From assembly GCA_025716815.1 (NCBI GenBank), contig JAIXMN010000009.1:248001-312000 (forward strand): a DNA stretch of 64,000 nt, read 5' to 3'. Of this stretch, positions 1-10,887 are shown in pieces. The notes beneath the pieces are model-generated. The model worked only from the letters and a program-made list of their open reading frames with translations, was not told where the DNA came from and searched no databases. A program made the translations under genes and the position numbers. The DNA comes from Dichotomocladium elegans (Eukaryota; Mucoromycota; Mucoromycetes; Mucorales; Lichtheimiaceae). Numbering within the stretch: position 1 is the stretch's first letter; each line of letters begins with the position of its first letter.

Positions 1-3000
1 TGCTGCCTCCGCTTGTAGAATGCTTGCCAATTGCTTCCAATTTGCGTGAAGGGCGTCAGAATCCGTTTTCAGGCTGTGGTTGACGGACTCGAGTTGCTGA
101 TTGTTTGATTGAAGTGCGCTGACCTGCTGCATGAGTTCTTTACGCTCCTCCTCGCTCTTTGCGAGTCGCTCATTTGTCGCACGCTTTTCCTGTAGGTCGG
201 TTAAAACTGGCGGGAGTGAGTCTACGTTTTGGGGCCATGGGCAACTCATTCCCCAATGCCATTCGACTAGATACAATTCACTTGCCTCCTCCATCTGCTG
301 TATCTGGCGTTTGAGTTGCTCGATCATCTCGTTGTGTTCGCGCGCAGTCTCATTTTCCAAATATTCGACCCGCGCAGACAAGGTCTCATTGACGCTTTTG
401 AGCTGCTGGTACTGGTTTGAGAGTGTCTCGTTATCTTCGCTGCATTCCTTAATATCCTGGTGGAGACGCATGATCATCGCCGCCTGTGCGGCGTTTTCCT
501 GCTGACTCGAGTCGACCGCCTGAGCCAAGGCTTCGACACGTTCCTCGGCACTCGCCAGCTTCTCCACAAGGGTCTGGTTGTGTTCCCGCAATTCCCGCAG
601 CGGACCTTGGACCATGGTCTGGTGTTCTTTTCGATGCTGCTCAATCTGCCGTTCCAGTTCTTCGAGCTGCGCGGTCTTGTCCTCGAGCTGGACCTTTTGT
701 TGCTGGATCTTCTGATCCCGCTCGCGGATCTGCGTCTCGGTCTGGTAGGCCGCACCTACCGAGCGCAGCTTCGCATAGAGCTTCCACCAGGGCCACTCGC
801 GAAGCGTCACATAGATCCGCGCATTTCGCTGCATCACACGAACGGCCTCTGTCTGTCGTGCCTTGCGTGAAATGCGTTGTCGTGCAATGTAGCGTCGGCA
901 CATGGCCTGAAGCTTAGTCATATGCTCCGTGAGATGCTTATCCCGGATCTCTTCGAGCTCGGCTAGCTATATATATATATATATTATGTATACATAAATG
1001 AGCAATGCCAACTGTGAGTATGTATGCTTCCACACCTCCCCAAATTACTCATCCAATCCGAGTCCACAACTTACCACTGTCGCCTTGAAGAAAACCTTGG
1101 TTGCACCAATCCTGTAGCGCTCGGGATCGATACCGATGGCTTCGAGGAGCGCCTGGCATGCTAGACGGCTGCTGCGCGCAAACGATACTCCGAGCGCTCC
1201 GCCATTTTCGAGTGTCTGGGCAGTCTTTGATTGCAGGATCCCATACCGTTCCCGGAAGTCGTCGAAGGAGAGGCGATTCGGGAAGCCCTTGCGGCAGATG
1301 CGTATGCCCTCGAGAACGCCGTTGCAGCGAAGTTGGTTAAGGACGAGCTTCGCCTGAATCTCGTTGGGCCGTTTGCGGTTGTTTGGCAGCATGCAGCGCA
1401 CAAAGTGGGGATGTGTGCCATCAAGAGTGCGCATCAGTGTCAGCAGCTGCTGCTTGTGCCGCTGACCGACGGTCTGAAATGACCCTGCGCCTTTTCGGAG
1501 CTTCATGCTTGCATTATCCAGTTTGCCGGAAATCGTTGCCGCAGAGGCCGAAAACAATGGCTGCTCGTTCCCATCCGTCAGGTACTCCTCGAACAACCTC
1601 GCCACGTGCGGTTCTGTCGAACGGGCCAGCAGGCGTGCAATGTCTTCGTTCAGCGGATCCTTGTTCTTATCGATCCAACCCACCGTCGAGTACTCTACGC
1701 TGCCGGCATAGTGCTTGATGACAAAACCTTCTTTGAAGCGAAGTGGTGAATATTTCGGATCCTCGTTGCCCCACACCTCGTTCAGCTTCGCAAGGAAGCG
1801 TTTATCACTGCCTTGAAGGAGACACTCTTCCTCAAGACACGATAGAATACCGCGAGGCTGAAATAAATAAATAAAAAAGGATTGGTTGATGCACATGAAA
1901 GCAACAGACCTGAGACTTTTTCCCAAGTGAAAACGCCAAAAACAAAGTACCTTAGGTCGCTCAATCAGATCAATAGTGCCCTGCAAGTCGAGGCCAAAAT
2001 CGATGTAACTCCAATCAATATTTTCCTTTTGATACTCTTCTTGTTCCAATGCAAACATGCGGTGGTTGAAGAATTGCTGGAGCTTCTCGTTGGTATAATT
2101 AATACAGAGCTGCTCAAAACTGTTGACCTATTGGCGTATCTTTGTATGAGGATTTCTCTCTTTCATGTTCTGCATTCCCTATCCCCTGACCTCGTATATT
2201 TCAAACCCTGCGATATCAAGTACGCCAATAAACCGCGTAGTCTCTGTTGTGTACTTTTCGCCCCTCAACGCAAGGTTGATTCGGTCCACAAGACTAGAAA
2301 AGTTGCGTTCATACAGTGCCTTTGCCAAAGCATCTAGACTCGCACGGACTTGATCCGCCGACTTGCTTTGCGTGACCAGCTCACGCCCGGCCTTGATCCG
2401 TGGTTTGAGAAGACTTGATTTGAACTCTTGAGGGGAAATTCCTAGGAGGTTGCTTGCACACTCCATAGCCTGCAGCTCACGCACGTTCGCCTGTTCGCCG
2501 CGCGAGTCCGCGTGGACAACAATATTTCCCAGGTGAAGTACAGCCGCGACAATGCTGAACAGGTTCATCACCTCCTTATCGCTTAAGCCCATGATTTTGA
2601 AAGCGTTCTTGGGAGAAAAGAAAATAGAATAAGAGTTAGCCAACTTGGAACGAGACTAGTGAAAGTCAGGGGCTGTTGTTCACACACACACCAAAAGCCG
2701 ACGAAACTCTTCAGCATCATCAACGCCCTCGATTGTCATCTTTGACTTCTTCGTATAGGTATAGTCGGAGGTATTCCCCAACCCGAGTTTCTCTACACCG
2801 TTGATGCTTCATTTATGTGCTTCTGCTCCTTGCAAACACGCTCTCACACTTACGTTTGAAAATCCCGTCTGCATTCAATAGCTGGTAAAATACATGGTAG
2901 TTACGTTCCTTGATTGACTGCTGGTGAACACGCGATTTTTCCAAGAGGTACCACTCTATGTTTGCACCGCAGATCTGTGCACGGGTATCGAAGTTGATAC

Positions 3001-4101
3001 GAATAAATTTGCCCTAGTGATAATAAGGGAGTCAAGAGACATGCATCGGTTATGGACGCACATACACACAGAGAAAGAGATGATGCAAACGTACAAATCG
3101 GGATGAATTGTTGTTCCGGACTGTCTGTGCGTTACCAAACGCCTCTAGAATCGGGTTGGCTTGGAGAATCTGATGAGCAAGTTGCGTGGCCTCTCCGGAC
3201 GCAGTCCGGTTGTTTGCCACCGCTGCCAGGTACTGAATGACAATCTTTGTATTCTCCGTCTTGCCCGCGCCCGACTCTCCACTGTGGTGTATGTGTATTT
3301 TTTTTTTCAAAAAAGAAAAGATATAGTCCTCACGCGGTTATTCCTCTTCTCCAGATCCTTCTCTTTCCACTTACGTAATCAAAATGGATTGATCCTTGCG
3401 GTCTTGGACCATGTCATGGTAGACCTGGTCAGCCACAGCATAGATGTGAGGTGGGAGTTCGCCTCGACGACGGCCTTTATAAGTCTGGACATAGTCTTGT
3501 GAATAGATGGATAGTTTCCGATACGGGTTGATGGCGACCAAGAAGAGGCCGGAGTATGTCTATTCGGACGGGTCAGTGATGGAGATTAGACAGGGTGGAT
3601 GATTGAGATCGACTTGCATAAATTTCGCCGGCATGGTAACGCAAGGTCAAATTGTGGATTACGGACGGTTCATTCAGATGAGTCAATTCGGCCATATCCT
3701 CCACCCGATCAAACTTGGGCGGGTTCATGGGATAGATCTTGTCACTTGGCACCAGGCAAGTCTAATATATACGTAAACATGTTCATTTATGTACACGATG
3801 CGTTTTCCGTTTTCTTTTATAGCCTTACCCTCCCATTCTGAAGCTCCACCTCGACCTTGCCGCGGTTGTTTTCCTTCAGCACATGGGCCGAAATATATGC
3901 TTCGTTATCGTCCTGAACCCACACCCATTTTCGCTCGCTGAAACGAGCTTGGTTGACTGCGTCTTGCACGTCGTCAATTCGGTTTGGTACAAAAACCTTT
4001 GTCCCGTGGCTGTGAATAAATGAACCACCGATTGTTCCTTGCTGAAGACTATCGCGGCGCTGAGATGCTGGTGATGATGGTGCTGCTGCTGTAGTGATCA
4101 T
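1..4101 (-). CDS. Myosin II heavy chain, head, neck and start of tail (3' end beyond window)
   Basis: Actin-based motor, probably the contractile-ring myosin. The exon chain read on the minus strand is 4101-3829, 3761-3618, 3559-3375, 3281-3095, 3013-2854, 2792-2692, 2607-2191, 2127-1951, 1857-1075, 966-286 and 189-1. It encodes an N-terminal SH3-like fold (about residues 30-85), the P-loop GESGAGKT, switch [11 protein letters not shown], the actin-binding stretch ending in [19 protein letters not shown], an IQ-like neck ([10 protein letters not shown]) and the WPWWKLYAK head-rod junction. Heptad-rich coiled coil follows to the window edge. [19 protein letters not shown] and WPWW are class II hallmarks, so class V is unlikely. 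The introns at 3617-3560 and 285-190 have GCAAGT donors. The second would otherwise insert 32 Trp/Pro-rich residues into the coil. Start ATG at 4101 is the first in frame. Exons 1-9 add up to whole codons. Confidence 0.93.
190..285 (-). other. GC-AG intron inside the myosin II coiled coil
   Basis: Read on the minus strand, ATGGAGGAG is followed by GCAAGT and the segment ends CTACAG before GAAAAG. It is 96 nt, a multiple of three, with no in-frame stop. Read through, it would encode a Trp/Pro-rich stretch (WHWGM, CPWPQ, LPPVL) that breaks a continuous heptad pattern. Removing it restores the coil in the same frame, so I treat it as an intron. Retention remains possible. Confidence 0.75.
967..985. 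repeat. TA dinucleotide run in a myosin intron
   Basis: An AT run lies directly against the 3' splice site of the intron at 1074-967. The TAG acceptor at 969-967 is part of the run's edge, so length changes could affect acceptor choice. Confidence 0.8.
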
Positions 4102-4383
4102 AGTGTGGTATATGTATATGCGTATAGCTCAGAAGAAGTAAAGAGGGGGATGAAGGAAGAAGAATGATAACGGAGTAAAAAAAAAAATGACGAGCTGTCT
4201 CTGCATTGATTGCCTTTCTCGGCTTAGGGGAAAACGTTTTTGTGCGTATTGCTTTGAAAACAACCAGGAAAGGAAATATGCATTTCTCCGGCCCTCATCG
4301 CAACAGGAAAGAATGCAAAATAATTTACTATTGGATGTGAGCATCTTGAAAAGCCATGCTACGTACTAATGCTACTGCGACTG

Positions 4384-7300
4384 TTACTCTGCCTGTGTCT
4401 GAGCCTGTAATGCTTGTAATTGCTCTAACAGCATCTCCACTTTCTGTTCGAGCTGCATGCGCTTCTCGCGCTCTTCTTCGAGTTGACGCTCGAATTCTTT
4501 GCGAGTCTTTTCTATCTCATTTTTCGTAAAATTCTTCAACTTGGTTTCCAAGACCTCGTTGCTACCGCCTCCTGTAGGCACATTGAAACGAGACGCAATA
4601 TTCCGAACTCCCATGGGACGCGCCGGCTCGTCCTCCTTCTTTTCTTCTGATCCCTTATTATTGGCCTCGGGCTCGTGTGCAGGTGCAGGTTCCCACATCC
4701 GTCGCTGCACAGGCTTGAGACTCTTCAGATCCGGGGGTGCTGCTCCCCCAAACGGTGTCGGAAACTTTGCAAAGATGGGCTTCACGGGTTTTGCAGGTGG
4801 TGACGGCACTTCAGGAGACTTGCGCGGCTCCTCCGCAGGTTCCTAAAAAGGGAATTGAGTTGCGTCATCCAACGCATGAATGTGTTGTCTGTGCGATGCT
4901 GTTGTCATTACCTCAGCCAGCTGCCGCTGCAAAATTTCTGTCTGGCTCGGCTCCTCAGTGCGCGTCTCGCGAGCACGTCGGGCACCACCAGGCCGTGCGC
5001 GTGTTGGGGCGGTCAGTTTTGGTCCAGTGGGTTGCATATCAAATGCTTTTTGTTCCTTCTCCTTCTCCTGCTCTTTTTCTTCTACCTTCGGCTCTTCCCT
5101 GTCTGCCTCTCTCTTTTCTTCTTCCTGCTCTGCTGCGACTTCCTCCAGCTCTTTATCAAGCTCGGACGACAAAGATGTCGCGCCCTCCTTCTCCGACTCT
5201 TCAGCCTTCTCTTGCTGAGGCACACCAGGTCCTATCGGCGTTGGCGCTGGTGAGGCTGGGCTCTCTTCATGGCTGCCCATCGCTGATTCAGTCTCTTCTG
5301 TGGGCGAACCAATAGCAAGAGATCTGCTGTCAACGAAAGGCGTCGAATCTTCTTTGGGAGGGCTTCGAGCTAGCGATTCAGAGATGGAAGAGACGGAATC
5401 ATTTGTTGATCGACGCTCGGCAATTGCAGGTGAAGCACCAGAAGGTCTACCGGGGATCGCTGGAGGAATTTCATCTGATGGGCTCTGTGCGGAAGAAGGG
5501 GACTTGATCGATACTGAGGATCCAGGTCTCCCAGGAACGGTTGGTCGAACATCGCTCGAGGAACGACGCACAGGCGCAGGCGCCTCAATAGATGTAGCTG
5601 AGGTAGGTCTTGCTGGAATGCTCGGAGGATTGTTGCTAGCTGTTCCATCGCTGGGCGGTCGTTCTTCTTTCTTTTCTTCTTCTTCTTCGGGGCTGGTAAT
5701 ATTTTCAGGAACACCTGAGATTGAAGACTCAGACTCAGCTCCTGCTGCGTCATTCGATTCTTTTTCGGCCTTAATGGGATAGCATGAATTAACACTTCCT
5801 CATAAACTTCAATATAATTACCTCAGGCTCATCGCGCGTTGAGGTTGGCTGCGGTGAAATAGGTTTGGGTGGATCTTGCTCTTCAGGAATCGGGGGAGGT
5901 GATTCAGTGACCGGGGTCTGTTCATGCACAGATTCAGGTCGTCCTGGTGATGTGATGGATGGAGGACGGGATGTCTTGCTAGTTATTGGAGGCGCACGAA
6001 TATTAGTGGCGATGCTCGAGGAGGCAGAAGCAAATGAGTGTTGCGATCCCGCAGAGGTCACAGATTTACGGGAACGGATTGGGGGAGGCGACGCCATAGT
6101 CTCTTCCTCGATTTCCTTGACAAAATTGCTAGGGAAAACACCTGTTGCCCCTCTCTCAGTAATACCCTTCCACCAGCCATCGTCAGCATCCTTGTCGATG
6201 ATACTGACATATTCTCCTCGCAGAAGGCTGAGCTCATCCTCGTTTTCGGCATCATAGGGATGCAAAACAATGGCCTTTGCAACTTCATGGTTGTTAAATT
6301 ATGTAGAATAAAGTAAAAATCTTATTTCCCCCCTTACCAAACTTGGGTTCTGCTTGTACCTATCGTGGAAAACCTGAATAAATACCCCAACCACACATCT
6401 CATCATTTCGTTTCCATGAATACTTACAGGTTCAGGGACCGATGGCTTTTTGACCGGGGCCGGCAGGACAGCACTCGGTTCTGTATGGATCTAATATGCC
6501 ACTCTTCAGATGCTGGATTGTAATTGCATTCTTACATCCTTGAACGCTTACTGGTTCGGGCACAGGGGGTTTCTTGGCAAATGAGCTAGCAGCTCCTGTT
6601 TTCTTGAGCGTTGGTATGCCACCTGCCAAAAGGCTCCCAATACCCCCCTGCTTGACACCATAAGCCGCCAATTTGAAAGCAGGCTTGCTAGGTTCTATGA
6701 AAGCAAATCAACATTTACTTGATAAGAAAAGGAATTATGTTTGAAAAAAGGATAGCGGGGCAACCTACGTTCGGAGCCTTCTTCAGCTGGCTCTGTCTTT
6801 GAAGAGATCGGCGGAGCAGCGGCGCCTAAGTCTGGTCGACCGGGCATATCGATTTCCTCGACATACTATATCGATCATCATGCACCATCAATGCCAAGCC
6901 GGTCATCCTTTTAACCTCTCCTTACCTCGCCAGGGAAACGACCCGAGCGCCCGTTGATTTCGCCCTTGAGCCAACCATCGTCAAGGCGTTCGTACAGGGT
7001 AACGATATCACCACGATGGAGAGTCATCTCACCTGCCTCTTGCATGGCATAATCTTCCATTACACGGGCCATACCAATAGCTTTGACTGTCATGCGTTGA
7101 TGAGGACTAGACTTCATACGGCAGCTTTACACACGCAGGAAACCATAACGGTTTTTCTTACCTGGTGGGGGAGAAGTCATCACCTGCGTCTCTCCTTTGT
7201 GCTCCTCCTTGTCATTTTCCTCATCCTTTGCTGAGTCATCTGCCTTGGAAGCAGGTTCCTTGGCGACATCATCCGTCTTGGGGTCTACAAACTGTCAATG

Positions 7301-7602
7301 TGCCTTTCGTGAGCATCACATGTCTGCTGATGCGAACGTGTGTGTTTGGTGTATTTAATTACGTTGCTCGGGAAGTAGCCACTCGAGCCATCATCTTTTT
7401 TACCGACCCACCAATCTGGGTCTGAGCTATCAGTGACATGCACAATATCGCCCTCGCGGAGCATGAGTTCATCGTCTCGAGTGGGCTCGTACGCGTGATG
7501 GGCAATTACAGTAGAAATTTCTATGGGATATGGTACGAAAAGAGCAGTCGTTAGCGAGAGATAACAATACAGGCTTTTAGGTTGGTTTAATTTACCAGCC
7601 AT
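4384..7602 (-). CDS. Triple-SH3 adaptor protein, CIN85/CD2AP-like
   Basis: Likely scaffold linking proline-rich partners to the cortical actin or endocytic machinery. Eleven exons (7602-7596, 7520-7363, 7291-7162, 7086-6926, 6865-6769, 6694-6552, 6490-6428, 6373-6338, 6274-5822, 5769-4912, 4842-4384) add up to 854 aa. SH3 domains lie near residues 2-57 (ALYxY-type start, WWVGKK, YFPSNF), 99-152 (GWLKGE, RFPGE) and 266-322 (GWWKGI, VFPSNF). A long disordered acidic, Ser/Pro-rich linker follows, with repeated PGRP/PARP motifs that could themselves bind SH3 domains. The protein ends in a coiled coil (KNFTKNEIEKTRKEFERQL onwards). Three N-terminal SH3s, proline-rich linker and terminal coil is the CIN85/CD2AP architecture. 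Yeast Sla1 also carries three SH3s but lacks this end, and I saw no Sla1 homology domain. The first coding exon is only 7 nt. Confidence 0.85.
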
Positions 7603-7942
7603 TGAGGGAAGGGGTTGGGTGGGGACAATGAAGGGTTATGTGTATGAAAAGAAATGAAAAAATAGAAATAGCAGGTGGTTTTTGCTTTATTTCGTTCAAA
7701 ATGCAAAATATCCACGTGTAACCAGCGAATTGAGTGTAACACTCTTCATTATTTTACAAGGATCGCATTGGCCCTCGCAAACGGGGGTGCAGGCGTGTCG
7801 ACTGGGCCAAAGAGTTCGAACGGTCGAGGGACATATGCCCAAGGAACCGATTCATAGACACAATGGATTGCTTGGTTCTACAAATGTTTTATGAGCATGG
7901 GTGGCTCCTCCCCCCCACTTCCACCCGCACGATCCGGGAAAC

Positions 7943-8480
7943 TTAGCGTACAGGATAGGCCACCATGATGCGATAGTGGCACGGCCCCATGTAATCGCTG
8001 GCCAATATGGGAAATTTCGCGGCTCCCTTGTTCCCGTGCGTATGGATAGCTAAAGGGAAACAGAGTCAGTCATGCGAAGGAATGGCTTAGGGATGTCTAT
8101 CAAAGAGGAGCATACAGATATTCTGCCCGACCACTTGCAAATTCAGTTGCCATTGGTCCAGGATGCGAATACGGGTGATTATCTCTGGCGGCTCCTTCAT
8201 TCCCGTATCGACTTCCCATTCAATATGGGCCATGTCGCCCCACTGGTAGCTTAAGTTGTAATCGACAGGGAAAGTGATATTGAAGCCTGCATGTCGCATC
8301 TATCTGTGGTCAACAGCAACCTTTCCCCTCTGCTTCCGTTACAGACCTACCAACACAGTATTCCGGATTAACCCGCGGTGGGTTACTACCATGTGGGAGC
8401 ATATTTTCAATCATTTGACCGAGCACCGAACCCACCAGCGCCGCCACAACAAAAACTGACAAAGACACGACGTTCACCAT
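7943..8480 (-). CDS. Small secreted protein of unknown function
   Basis: Three exons (8480-8351, 8286-8116, 8049-7943) give 135 aa. The N terminus is a typical signal peptide: a short start, a hydrophobic core (SLSVFVVAALVGSVLG), then a likely cleavage site near residue 21. The mature part holds potential N-glycosylation sites NIT and NLS, a WGDMAHIEWEVD segment, and two cysteines, one near each end, that could form a disulphide. I recognise no family. The short length and signal peptide suggest a secreted or cell-wall-associated protein. It lies between the SH3 adaptor and ATE1, all on the minus strand. The splice frame closes exactly and the C terminus (ending MVAYPVR) lies 340 nt from the next gene. 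Confidence 0.7.
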
Positions 8481-8590
8481 GGAAGTTGTAATAAAGTAAA
8501 AGTATCAGCAGGAAAAGAAACGGCATTTTTTATAGAAAAATGGCTTCATTAATTTGTTTTTTAAACTTGCTCTTGACTTGTCTTTCTCCC

Positions 8591-10301
8591 TCAGCTTAAG
8601 AGCATGCGCGCCGACAACTCTTTTCCAACAACACTAACGTACTCCAGGACCAAGTTTCTGAAGTCACGCGACCGGTACCACACAACGAGATTCGTTACCG
8701 GGATATCTTCATCATCACCTTGTACTTCCACCTTTTCCATGTCAGACAGTTTAATCTGCTTTGTTGTCAGCGTGCCAGGTATACGATCGTCGTATTTGTA
8801 TTCTTCATTTGGCTTGGAGAAAACGACGAACTTTTTCTTGTCCAACAATTTCTTGCACTCGTCGATTGGATACCAATCGTATGTTTCTGGATCAAGTAGA
8901 TCTGAAGGCTGGTAACTTCCCTTGTAGACCATTTTTGGGCAGCTATGAATATAAAAACCTGGTATACCCAATGGGTGAGAACGAAAGACATGAATAACCG
9001 TCATTCCTATCCATTGGCGTACTGTATGCATGAATGCAGTTGTATATTTACCCATATAGTACCACTGCAGATTGCTAGCTACTTGACCTAGCTCCTGTGT
9101 CAAGCTGATCTCGCGAAGGGCGCTGTACTTGCCCAACCCGAGAAAGGCGTACTCATGAGCGTACATGAAATAAACCGATGAAACACATTTGGGGAGAATG
9201 TCGAGGACAGCCATAGCAATAAGCTTTCCGTCCAGAATGTATCGTTGATGGAATGAGCCATAACCTTTGACCACCTTCGAAGCCTCATCCTGAAACGTCT
9301 CGAGCTATAATCAAATTCATTAATCATTTCAGAGAACTGACGCGGTTCGTATTTCCTGTCGTTACTTGCTTGAAGAGGGGAATCCACTAAGAATCGCTTG
9401 AATGAATCTTCGGTCACTTTCTCCAGCTCATCATGATGTATATGGACTTGGTAGTCCTGATAAAGTCTGAGCTTTTCTTCCGTATAAGAGGACGGCTCAA
9501 GAATCACCTGAACAATCATGTGAATCAGTATGCAAGCGATAGATAAGGCAGGCTTATACGCTCACACGTACTTGGAAATCATGCGGAAACTCTGCTCTCT
9601 TTTCAACGAGATGGATGTTGTGCGGGAGTGGTTTTTTAGCGTCCGGATTTACCTTGGATGGCTTTGCTGGTTCCCTAACATGAACAATCCCGGTAAGGAC
9701 AGTTTATCTGGGCCAGTGGCTGTTCTTACCTCTGGCCCATCGCCTGATCCATGTGGGGCTCCCAGCTCCCTTCGATGAATCGATTGAATTTGGACAACAC
9801 TTTGCGCTGCGACTTTGTGAGCTGAAATTTGCTTGCATCCAATCTATCTCTCAGAAAGAAAGATGATTTGTACCTCCTTTTCTGACTGTAATAGCAAGGA
9901 TAATATATGTACCTTATCGTGTATTGCGGGCAGCAACTCTTGCTCAGGTCAGGCTTATAGAGATACTTGCCAGATCTAGCAGGTTTTTGATGGTCAGAAA
10001 CCCGGCATTGCTTCGGCCATAACAGTAAACTATTTACCGCCGCCAACCGCGGTCAATAAGGTCTTGATAGTCCTGTAGAATCGGTTATTCTTTGTCGGTA
10101 ACGCTTCCGACAGACTGGCGGGATAGCAGACACCGCGCTGTTTGCGCGCATTCACGGTTCATGGTATTCCCTCTTTACCTTGCAAGTGAGTGAATGAGCC
10201 CAGACACCGTATGTAAACGATGTATCATCTTCAGAATGACAATAGCCGCAGGAATGAGCATTCCGTCCTGTGGGATACACGACTGATTTCTTGGCGCTCA
10301 T
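8591..10301 (-). CDS. ATE1: Arginyl-tRNA--protein transferase
   Basis: Transfers arginine from Arg-tRNA to N-terminal Asp/Glu (and oxidised Cys) of proteins, creating N-degrons. Eight exons (10301-10179, 10072-10038, 9975-9913, 9849-9730, 9674-9572, 9507-9370, 9289-9052, 8958-8591) give 395 aa. The family's essential cysteines are present: CGYC (Cys18, Cys21) and SCCPQ (Cys67, Cys68). Also present are YGVWAHSL, YQDLIDRGWRRSGKYLYKP, TKSQRKVL, GSFHQRYILDGKLIAM, DILPKCVSSVYFMY and FYIHSCPKMVYKG. The intron at 9369-9290 joins SPLQ to DEASKVV and uses a GCAAGT donor; the nearest GT donor would put a stop in frame. The acceptor at 9852-9850 (CTTTCTGAG) was preferred because it gives the expected TIRDRLDASKFQ reading. 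Start ATG at 10301 is the first in the frame carrying CGYC. Confidence 0.95.
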
Positions 10302-10887
10302 GGAACAAAGGGAGGGAAAAGAATACTAAGCATGAGCGCTCGTGTTCCTACAATGATTTGGATTACCGCTTTGGCCAACTACGCTGTAGAGAAAGGTACA
10401 CGAACGGATCTTTCTTCATCAAACTAAAGGACACCACTTCGCTTCTGCGGTGCAGGAATATGCTTTACTTTACAGAGGGAGGATGACGGTACATTTGAGC
10501 TCTCCAGATAATCCAAGTGCTCTTTACTGCAGTATTTTTGAGCCATCGAAAACCCTCTTAGGCTAATATTTGTTCGCATGATAATTATAAATGAGTCGTT
10601 TGTAGCCTATAGATAAGCTTTAGGTCATATTCTGAACAAGAATGAGTTCCATGGACCACACAGCTGTCCACTCATCGAAATGATGGACAGAACGCATTTC
10701 ACCTATAGTCATATCTCTATAACCAAGCATCGACCTACTGAAAGAAAAGGCCATTTTTATTGTTAAGAAAAAGGGCAGTCATACTACGCAGCGGAGACGG
10801 CGGACGCAGTGAGTAAGTGAATCGGAAACCCGCGCTTTTCGCATACACTCATAGCCACTCCGCTTTGCCTCTCTTCCTTTAAAAACA
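10302..10887. promoter_or_regulatory. Shared intergenic region between divergent ATE1 and nucleoporin gene
   Basis: 586 nt between two divergent start codons, so both promoters must lie here. I see AT-rich stretches but no motif or open frame I would name. Confidence 0.5.

Noticed and set aside
196..285. Trp/Pro-rich insertion in the myosin coil taken as real protein
   Set aside because: GCAAGT at the left border and CTACAG at the right make it better explained as an intron; kept as a possible retained form only.
1..1000. Several plus-strand open frames of 90-140 codons at the left end
   Set aside because: They are shadows of the minus-strand myosin rod, whose frame runs unbroken and carries clear heptads.
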